A program made the translations under genes and the position numbers. The notes below the pieces were generated by a model, which made no database searches, had not been told where the DNA came from, and saw only the letters and a list, made by a program, of their open reading frames with translations. From positions 1 through 7,781 of the forward strand of contig CAJLFL010000085.1 of NCBI GenBank assembly GCA_905205855.1: DNA of 7,781 nucleotides. The letters run 5' to 3'. This stretch comes from an uncultured Eubacteriales bacterium. GTDB taxonomy: Bacteria > Bacillota > Clostridia > Monoglobales > Monoglobaceae. This document shows, one piece after another, positions 1 to 6,176 of this stretch (position 1 is the first letter of the stretch; each line of letters opens with the position of its first letter).

Positions 1-920
1 AACAAGGTTAAACCAAATATCGTCAAAACAAGCAGAATGTTGATGATCATGATGGCAATGAGATGAAAATATACCTTGTCAAAATAATTTTCTTTTAAAA
101 TCTGACAGTATTCTATGCTCGAAACACCGCTGTTATTGGTTAATAGAATATAATGATTTAATTTTCCGGATAAAAACGAACGGATTAAATCATCCGCATC
201 CCTGCCTGCATGGCTGAGCCGCATATCCGTTCCCTTGACGCGCAGAAAAATAATGGTTTCTGACGTGTCATAAATATTTTTAATGATGCTGCGTATATCC
301 GATGCATCGATTTCTGCAATAACCACGGCGCTTCCCTTGTAATCCACGCCATTTTTTATGTGCAGCGTACAAAAAATTCTGGAGGTGTCGCTGTTTTCAA
401 AAATGCTCCAACCCTTTTGCTGAACGACATTTTGCATAAAATCCCGGTATGCGCCATCATCTCTGCTGAACAGTCTTGCAAAATAATCCATTGACGAAAA
501 CGCACCGTAAGTGCTTATTACATAATCACTGTCACTGAAATATACCGCGATGTTCGGACTTGACGAAATATTATCCATGTTCATCCCGACAATCTCGGTC
601 ATATAATCAATAAAAGCATTAACACTGTTTCTGTCGCTTTTGTTTTTGTTGACATCCCAAAGAAACTCCTTAAACTCATCGCTGCTGCCAACGACATTTA
701 AAGAACGGGTAATGTTATTGAGCGAAATATCCATGGATTCAGACGTGCTTTGCAAACTGTATTCGTTAATTGCCGTGACGTTTCTTTTCGTATATCCGTT
801 CATCACGTGCATAATCGTAAAAAAGCTCGTCAGCAGTGTAATAACAATAATTAAAAAACACAAAATAAATAAATGTACGATACTTCGTTTTTTTAGTATA
901 TCTATAAAAAATTTATTCAC
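1..920 (-). CDS. Two-transmembrane sensor/regulator, N-terminal part (YesS- or YesM-like); 3' end cut by window edge
   Basis: My translation from GTG at 920-918 is open for 306 codons and runs off the window at position 1. Seen: a short basic N-terminus (FIDILKKR), a first membrane helix at about residues 14-38, an extracytoplasmic region of about 240 residues, and a second membrane helix at about 284-306. Residues 55-75 (SLQSTSESMDISLNNITRSL) resemble the helix after TM1 in the large membrane-bound AraC-type regulators and YesM-type sensor kinases of Firmicutes, and the loop looks like a Cache-type sensor fold. GTG is chosen because AGGAG lies 5 bases upstream; the next ATG codons (residues 37 and 40) would remove TM1. 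The gene starts 8 bases after the upstream lyase stop. Its hand-counted GC is about 37%, below its neighbours. The output domain (AraC DNA-binding, histidine kinase or other) is outside the window, so the class is an inference; that it is a membrane sensor is more secure. Confidence 0.82.
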   Translation of the reverse strand, partial: MNKFFIDILKKRSIVHLFILCFLIIVITLLTSFFTIMHVMNGYTKRNVTAINEYSLQSTSESMDISLNNITRSLNVVGSSDEFKEFLWDVNKNKSDRNSVNAFIDYMTEIVGMNMDNISSSPNIAVYFSDSDYVISTYGAFSSMDYFARLFSRDDGAYRDFMQNVVQQKGWSIFENSDTSRIFCTLHIKNGVDYKGSAVVIAEIDASDIRSIIKNIYDTSETIIFLRVKGTDMRLSHAGRDADDLIRSFLSGKLNHYILLTNNSGVSSIEYCQILKENYFDKVYFHLIAIMIINILLVLTIFGLTL

Positions 921-923
921 GGT

Positions 924-931
924 CTCTCCTA
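924..931 (-). promoter_or_regulatory. Ribosome binding site of the sensor gene, overlapping the lyase stop codon
   Basis: The minus strand reads TAGGAGAGACC then GTG. The TAG stop of the upstream lyase gene (931-929) supplies the first bases of the AGGAG core (930-926), which is 5 bases from the GTG start. This supports the GTG start and suggests that the sensor is translated by coupling to the lyase. Confidence 0.8.
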
Positions 932-3469
932 TATTCTTCCTATCAGGGGACACATTTTATAATCCCACAGATAAATCCGAACGCTCTCGTCTTTATTTTT
1001 GTTAAATCCGCAGTTGATATGACAGGTCGTATCAGCGTTTGCCTTTAGCACGATACTTTCGATTTTACAGTCAACCAACACCTCCCTATCATCATACTTC
1101 GCAATAATCACCATCACCGTTTTTGATGTGTCAGCACTATTTTTTATATGAAAGTCCCCTTTAACCTCCGCATCAGTATCGATCGCGTAATCAAGCAGAC
1201 TGATCTGCTCCTCCGTCTTGGGCAGGTAAAACGACAACACGGCGTGCTGACGATATTCCGAAGAATAAATATCCGCCTCATAGATTCCGCTTGGCAAGCC
1301 GTCCAGCACAAATGAGGTTTCGAATCTGTTTCCCTCCACTGATTGCCTGTCTATGTATCTGATATTTTTCTCTTCGTCCGTAACCACAATATCCAAAAGC
1401 GCGTTCTTTCCATAATAAAAGTCACCCGTTATTTTTACGGCTTTGTTCACCGCATCAACGGAAATATGAAACAGCTGATGCTCAACTTCTTTTACCTCTG
1501 CCTCGTTGATATCGATTTCATAATACTCCCGGTCATACGCATCGTTTTTGCTTTTTATCATAAACAAAAACTTCCCGTTTTCTGCACTTTCCAGACTTAC
1601 CTCATAGGAATCCAAATCGTCCTCCGCATATGAAAATGAAACGGGCTGAACCCAGCTTGTACCGTTCGCGCGGTTTCTTATTTTAAGGATCTGGGTATCC
1701 TCTTGCAATCCGGCGCTGTTGATCATCCTCTTTCCGTCACAGATTTGGGCATCTCCGTATCCGAATGTCTTTACCGCCATGGCTACAGCGGTGTTATCAT
1801 ATTGGAATGTGCCGTCCTTTTCTTCTTGAAAAGGAAGATCCGAAAAATACTGAACATAGGCATCTGCCGATGCGTCACTGAGCGCAATATCATCAATGAC
1901 AATGACAACCCCTTTTTTGATAAAAAGTATATGCCTGTTAAACTTATCTACCATTCCGCTTTTCCCGTATGCCGCAGTCGCATCGCACATTGCATAAGCA
2001 TACGTTTTGGTGCCGATAAATCTTTTCACCTCCGAAACCGCATCGGGTCCCTCGTCAGGGTTCACATCAAAGTTTGTCCAGTTTTTTCCTTCTCCATACT
2101 GTCCGGCACCGTTGACAATCAACGTATTGTGATCCGATGTCCTGGATGCAGTATAACCGTCGTCACTCAAAAGCTTATACCCGTTATAATAAAGCGAAAT
2201 ATGGTTCATGTCCGGATGCAAATGTCCTGTTCCCAGATCGCTGCCTTTTGACCATGTCTTAAACCGATAAGGAGCATCCAGGCCGACCGCTCTGCCGCAG
2301 TGAAATGCCAATGCCGTTTGGTTCTTTCCCCACCCGGTTCGCATAAAACCGTAGCCGGTCTTTAAAAACAATTTATCACAAGGGTATTCCTCATCATTCG
2401 GCTGCTCCGGCGCGAGCGTACTGTCATAGTACATTAGTACCTTCCAATAGCTTTTTTTATCTGCTCTGCTATCTAGTCCCTGATGAACAAACCATTGCGT
2501 CTGTCCGCTCCGGTTTAAAGCCGCCAGATAGGAAAGTTCCGCGATATACGCGCCGCCGCAATCCTCGTCACTGTCCGAAAAATCAAAGACCGACGTGTCA
2601 GTAATCTTATATCCTTCACCTACTACCAGATAATTTGCAAAATTTCCCGTTTGCTTTACAAATTCGGACGCCGTATAATTCTCACGTCCACAATTTTGCG
2701 CAGTGTTCAGATAATAGATCATATGACTGATGCCGTATTGCCAATATAAAAACCCCTCGGTCGTAGAGCCGTCTCTTGGCAGGGCGCTGAATGCTTCCTT
2801 ATAGTAAATCTCCGCCTGTGTCATCCACTTTTCACTGATTTCGGGCGCGTCATCATAAATCGCCGCCCCCGCAACCATCAAAGAAGCCGCATTGATCCAT
2901 AGGTGATTTTGAATAAACGACTTGCGCCACCAGCCGCCAGCACCGTTATTATACATCCCGTCCCCCTTCTCGATCAACAGGTTTAACGCATGTTCTTTTT
3001 CGCTTTCGGAGAGGGTATTATAACACCAATCATAATATGCTGACACGCCAAAAAGCATATGTGCGCAAGCCAAATCCTTGTTGTAATAGGCCGAAGTTCT
3101 GCCCCACGACGGATATTGCTCCGCTGCCGCCACGATCTCCGCGGCGGCAGAAGAATATTTTTCATCATGGGTCATCAGATATGCAAAGGAAAGCTTCATT
3201 ATATTGTTTCCCACATTACGCATCCACAGTTCCTGGATATCCTCCGCCTCGTAGTATTCGGTGGGGCCCTGCGCGATAATCTCCTCACATTCTGACAGAA
3301 AATCGCGATAAACTGTATTCAATGCGCCATTGCAATTGGAAACAATGTCTGAAATCCTGCTTTTGTCAATGATCACTCTCGGATGCGTGCCTTCAGCATC
3401 CCCGATACCCGAAGCATCTACGGTCATCGTGCGGATCATAATTATAAGCAATCCAATGGTAAATCTCAT
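929..3469 (-). CDS. Secreted heparinase II/III-type polysaccharide lyase with two C-terminal beta-sandwich modules
   Basis: 846 residues, complete. Residues 1-19 look like a short signal peptide (core about 4-12, possible cleavage after VDA), followed by HPRV (29-32), typical of the start of these lyases. Residues 35-350 form an alpha-helical (alpha/alpha toroid) part with two expected active-site patches: QNH (187-189) and EGFLYWQYG (238-246). Residues 360-665 form the heparinase II/III C-terminal beta domain with HLHPDMNH (416-423), SDDGY (435-439) and DHNTL (446-450). In heparinase II, equivalent His/Asp/His positions bind zinc and the Asn/His/Tyr patch is catalytic; equivalence here is by motif only. 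Residues 666-750 resemble a bacterial Ig-like sandwich (VKITGDFYYGKN..., GLPSGIYEADIYS). Residues 756-846 end in VRIYLWDYKMCPL, a pattern I associate with the C-terminal module of clostridial secreted glycan enzymes. The expected reaction is beta-elimination of a uronate polysaccharide outside the cell; the substrate and PL family are not assignable. The start follows the SLH gene stop by 9 bases. Confidence 0.92.
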   Translation of the reverse strand: MRFTIGLLIIMIRTMTVDASGIGDAEGTHPRVIIDKSRISDIVSNCNGALNTVYRDFLSECEEIIAQGPTEYYEAEDIQELWMRNVGNNIMKLSFAYLMTHDEKYSSAAAEIVAAAEQYPSWGRTSAYYNKDLACAHMLFGVSAYYDWCYNTLSESEKEHALNLLIEKGDGMYNNGAGGWWRKSFIQNHLWINAASLMVAGAAIYDDAPEISEKWMTQAEIYYKEAFSALPRDGSTTEGFLYWQYGISHMIYYLNTAQNCGRENYTASEFVKQTGNFANYLVVGEGYKITDTSVFDFSDSDEDCGGAYIAELSYLAALNRSGQTQWFVHQGLDSRADKKSYWKVLMYYDSTLAPEQPNDEEYPCDKLFLKTGYGFMRTGWGKNQTALAFHCGRAVGLDAPYRFKTWSKGSDLGTGHLHPDMNHISLYYNGYKLLSDDGYTASRTSDHNTLIVNGAGQYGEGKNWTNFDVNPDEGPDAVSEVKRFIGTKTYAYAMCDATAAYGKSGMVDKFNRHILFIKKGVVIVIDDIALSDASADAYVQYFSDLPFQEEKDGTFQYDNTAVAMAVKTFGYGDAQICDGKRMINSAGLQEDTQILKIRNRANGTSWVQPVSFSYAEDDLDSYEVSLESAENGKFLFMIKSKNDAYDREYYEIDINEAEVKEVEHQLFHISVDAVNKAVKITGDFYYGKNALLDIVVTDEEKNIRYIDRQSVEGNRFETSFVLDGLPSGIYEADIYSSEYRQHAVLSFYLPKTEEQISLLDYAIDTDAEVKGDFHIKNSADTSKTVMVIIAKYDDREVLVDCKIESIVLKANADTTCHINCGFNKNKDESVRIYLWDYKMCPLIGRI

Positions 3470-3471
3470 TG

Positions 3472-3476
3472 CCTCC
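3472..3476 (-). promoter_or_regulatory. Ribosome binding site of the second lyase gene, unusually close to its start
   Basis: The minus strand reads TAA GCGGAGGCA ATG. GGAGG (3476-3472) is strong, but only 2 bases separate it from the ATG, shorter than the usual 5-9. The only nearby in-frame alternatives are TTG at codon 7 and ATG at codon 11; both would destroy the signal peptide core. The start may therefore depend on ribosomes that have just terminated on the SLH gene 9 bases upstream. Confidence 0.65.
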
Positions 3477-3478
3477 GC

Positions 3479-6163
3479 TTATTTATAGATTACAGCAGCA
3501 CGCTCGGAAGAATATATGGAATACATATATATCTTCACATAGTCGTTTCCGTAATTTACAAAATCCTTCAAATCAAAGCCGGTTGCGTCAGAAACTCTAA
3601 AATCGTCTTTTTCTTTATCGTACGTGTAAAATCCCCGGTTACCGATCTCACGGATTTCACAAAGGCCGACAATCGCATTTCTGACATTTTCCTCCGTAAT
3701 CGGCTTTGCCTCCAGCCGGAGCTTTTCGATGGCAAGCCCTTCAAGCTCTTCGGGTTTATACTTGGTTACCAAAAGCTTGCCGTCCTTATACTGATACAGA
3801 TTTCCGATAATACTCCGCTGTGCGTTATAGGCATCGGCAGTATTATACATTTCTCCGTCAATTTGTCCTTCAACCTTCATTTCACTTGCGTCAAAGAGTT
3901 TTTTGTATCCGTCAATTTTCTTATCAGAATTAAAGGATAGCTTTACCACATCGCCGCTTTCAACGCCGTCTAAAACGTTCTTCTCAGCCTCTGCCGCCTC
4001 TACCTTGCTATGATTGGTATATCCCGTAAGATAATTGACGATCAGTCCCTCTTCGTCCAAGCCTTTGAATATCTCTTCTACAATGGTAACCGCCATATAC
4101 GTATCGTAAACGCCTCCGGCTGTTCCGCCTTTATCCGAGATATTGAAAATAACGGCACAGCTTTCAATGGTATTTATCCCGACCTTGTATGTCACAAAAT
4201 CAGAATAGACTCTTTCATTGACAAGTGCGCTCAGCCCCCTGTAACCGTAGTTTTCATCAATCTTTTGGTTTTCCTCCGGGATGACGCCATTGCTGTCCGG
4301 CAGACCTGTCGGAATGTAGAGTACCGGCGCATCTTCATTGAGAACCGCCGCGGTCATAAAATGCGGCTCATACCACTTAATCCCCGCATTTGCGGTATAC
4401 GCTTCCATGAGCGCATTTTCCTTGCTCTCGGTACTGCCCAGATAAAGCGTATCAATCCAGTAAATCTTGTTTTCATCGTTTTGCGCATAGCGGACGATCA
4501 AGTGTTTCCCGTCTGACTCAAGCTGGCTTAATCTGTCGTATAATTGTTTTTGGGTCAGCCTGTCGCCATCCACACTGACTTTATCCGTCACCGAGGCAGC
4601 AAGGAATTTTTCCTTTCCTTTTCCCTCTTTCAGGATTCTGAGCATAAAATCGTCATCAAAGCTGCCGACGAATTTATACGACACAATATATCCGATTTTC
4701 TTATCGTCACCACCCTCTTTCACTGCGGCAATCTTTCCTGTGATACTGCGTAAAAACAGGTACTCCTCTCCGAGCTTTGCGTTGTACTCCTGCGCAAATT
4801 TCTCTGTGGTATCATACACTGTGCCATCAATTCCTATTTTTCCATCCGCAGAAACGGCGGTAAGCTTACCGTTTATTTTATTTTCACCCGCCGAATAAAC
4901 AAACGCATATTCTCCGTCCTGCGAAATCATAACACTGACGATACTCCATTCCTTAATGTAGTCGCCGGTTATCCTTGTGCCGTTCTCATCCATAAACTCA
5001 TATCTTTTTTGCGAAAGGTCGATGTTTGGCGCATTTTTCAGATACAGGGTCTCATTATCACTGTCATAATCACTGACAACATAGGTATCATAATCATCAA
5101 TCACGATGACATCATCCCTGCCGTCCGCATCATAATCAATAAACAAAATTTTCCCGTCATCGCTAATATCAAACAATTCGCTTGCAAAGGAAGTCACCGC
5201 ACGGTTGTTATAAATAATGTGTGCGCCGCCGTATACACTTCTTCTCACCGCATTGCCCTTGCTGTTGTAGTAGGAAAAGATTCCGTCCGCATAGCCTATG
5301 GCGTCATCGGCCGTAACAGTGATAACTCTGTTTTTATCCAGCAGCCTGTAATAGACGACTTCCTCCTTTTTTTCGTCGAAAAAGACCTCGACACTGTATC
5401 CGATATAATTTTTAATATCGGTATCTCCTAAGGACAACCGTGTACCGTCAATTCTGACATGTCCCTCATCGCCGTCGGGTTTTTCCAGAGAGGTATACTC
5501 GTTTTGCGTCACAACGCCCTCGATGACATCGATTCCCCGATACAAGGAGATCAGCTTTCTGCCGCCGCTGTCCTTCACGGTAACCGAATCAGCAGAGACA
5601 CTGTAAAACTCGGCAACCTCCGTCTTCAGCGAATAATAGGCAAGCTTTGCAAACTCACCTCTCGTAAAACTTGTTTCGTTAACATCCTTTGTGATATCAA
5701 TTCTCTTGGCAATGGTCAGATATCCGTAAGGATATCCGCCCAATGCCTCCGCAAAGCCGTTTCTGCCGAGAAGCGTTACAAATATTTTCACCGCCTCATG
5801 GTAGCTGATATAATCATCGGGGTAAAACAGGCCATCGCCGTTGCCATTTACGATCCCGGCTGCGCAGACCGCCTCAATCGCGCCGGCATATTTCATGTCG
5901 GACTGCACATCCGAGAACATGCCCTGATATTCCGCCGTGCTCAAATTCATAATATTGGCGATGACCCCACACGCCTCAGCTCTTGTTATGTTGATATTCG
6001 GTGCAAAGTTTCCATATCCGTCATCGCCCATAATTCCAAGCGCCTCAAGGCATTTCGCCGCAGTCTCATACTCAGTTCCCTCTAGATCTGAGATTTCAGC
6101 CGAAGCACCGATCCCCGATGCAATAACAGCCAATGTTAAAATAAGTATAACCAGTTTTTTCAT
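3479..6163 (-). CDS. S-layer-homology surface protein with a large unassigned beta-rich body
   Basis: 894 residues, complete. Residues 1-22 are a clear signal peptide (MKK, hydrophobic core to about 16, cleavage near SAE). Three SLH repeats follow: about 25-73 (ending ITRAEACGVIANIMNL), 82-133 (FSDV...YAGAIEAVCAAGIVNGNGDGLFYPDDYISYHEAVKIF) and a weaker third at 145-183 (SFTRGEFAKLAYYSL). SLH repeats bind pyruvylated secondary cell wall polymer, so the protein should be held in the cell wall facing outward. Residues 185-894 have no catalytic motif I recognise. They look beta-rich, with several degenerate modules of the form G-x-I/V ... DG ... GxxV-x-(F/Y)... (about 213-283, 429-484, 490-575, 695-760) and an Asp-rich loop DYDADGRDDVIVIDDYDTYVV (343-363) that could bind calcium. 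I have a memory of similar layouts in other clostridial SLH proteins of unknown function. Placement between two lyases suggests a role in substrate binding or scaffolding at the surface; this is inference. ATG is supported by GGAGG 6 bases upstream. Confidence 0.93.
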   Translation of the reverse strand: MKKLVILILTLAVIASGIGASAEISDLEGTEYETAAKCLEALGIMGDDGYGNFAPNINITRAEACGVIANIMNLSTAEYQGMFSDVQSDMKYAGAIEAVCAAGIVNGNGDGLFYPDDYISYHEAVKIFVTLLGRNGFAEALGGYPYGYLTIAKRIDITKDVNETSFTRGEFAKLAYYSLKTEVAEFYSVSADSVTVKDSGGRKLISLYRGIDVIEGVVTQNEYTSLEKPDGDEGHVRIDGTRLSLGDTDIKNYIGYSVEVFFDEKKEEVVYYRLLDKNRVITVTADDAIGYADGIFSYYNSKGNAVRRSVYGGAHIIYNNRAVTSFASELFDISDDGKILFIDYDADGRDDVIVIDDYDTYVVSDYDSDNETLYLKNAPNIDLSQKRYEFMDENGTRITGDYIKEWSIVSVMISQDGEYAFVYSAGENKINGKLTAVSADGKIGIDGTVYDTTEKFAQEYNAKLGEEYLFLRSITGKIAAVKEGGDDKKIGYIVSYKFVGSFDDDFMLRILKEGKGKEKFLAASVTDKVSVDGDRLTQKQLYDRLSQLESDGKHLIVRYAQNDENKIYWIDTLYLGSTESKENALMEAYTANAGIKWYEPHFMTAAVLNEDAPVLYIPTGLPDSNGVIPEENQKIDENYGYRGLSALVNERVYSDFVTYKVGINTIESCAVIFNISDKGGTAGGVYDTYMAVTIVEEIFKGLDEEGLIVNYLTGYTNHSKVEAAEAEKNVLDGVESGDVVKLSFNSDKKIDGYKKLFDASEMKVEGQIDGEMYNTADAYNAQRSIIGNLYQYKDGKLLVTKYKPEELEGLAIEKLRLEAKPITEENVRNAIVGLCEIREIGNRGFYTYDKEKDDFRVSDATGFDLKDFVNYGNDYVKIYMYSIYSSERAAVIYK

Positions 6164-6168
6164 AACGT

Positions 6169-6176
6169 CCCTCCTA
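6169..6176 (-). promoter_or_regulatory. Ribosome binding site of the SLH gene, overlapping the upstream lyase stop codon
   Basis: The minus strand reads TAGGAGGGACGTT then ATG. The TAG stop of the first lyase (6176-6174) is part of the AGGAGGG site (6175-6169), which ends 5 bases before the ATG; the GGAGG core is 6 bases away. It is a strong, well-spaced site and implies translational coupling of the two genes. Confidence 0.85.

Noticed and set aside
1..920. A methyl-accepting chemotaxis receptor
   Set aside because: The two-helix topology would fit, but the helix after TM1 and the operon context resemble YesS/YesM-type regulators more. It cannot be fully excluded because the cytoplasmic part is outside the window.
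3124..3150. GC-rich inverted repeat (8-base arms, CTGCCGCC/GGCGGCAG, 11-base loop) that could look like a terminator or regulatory hairpin
   Set aside because: It lies inside the lyase coding sequence and is explained by two Ala-rich stretches (AAAEIVAAAEQ). No T-run follows it on the minus strand.
932..3469. A frameshift or broken lyase gene
   Set aside because: The frame is continuous over 846 codons with all expected active-site motifs in order and a plausible C-terminal module, so it appears intact.
5459..6085. A 208-codon plus-strand open frame antisense to the SLH gene
   Set aside because: It overlaps the SLH repeats and signal-peptide side of a well-supported gene, has no convincing ribosome site, and its translation resembles no domain I know. 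Shorter plus-strand frames (for example 1703-2251, 3383-3940, 4010-4516) are rejected for the same reason.
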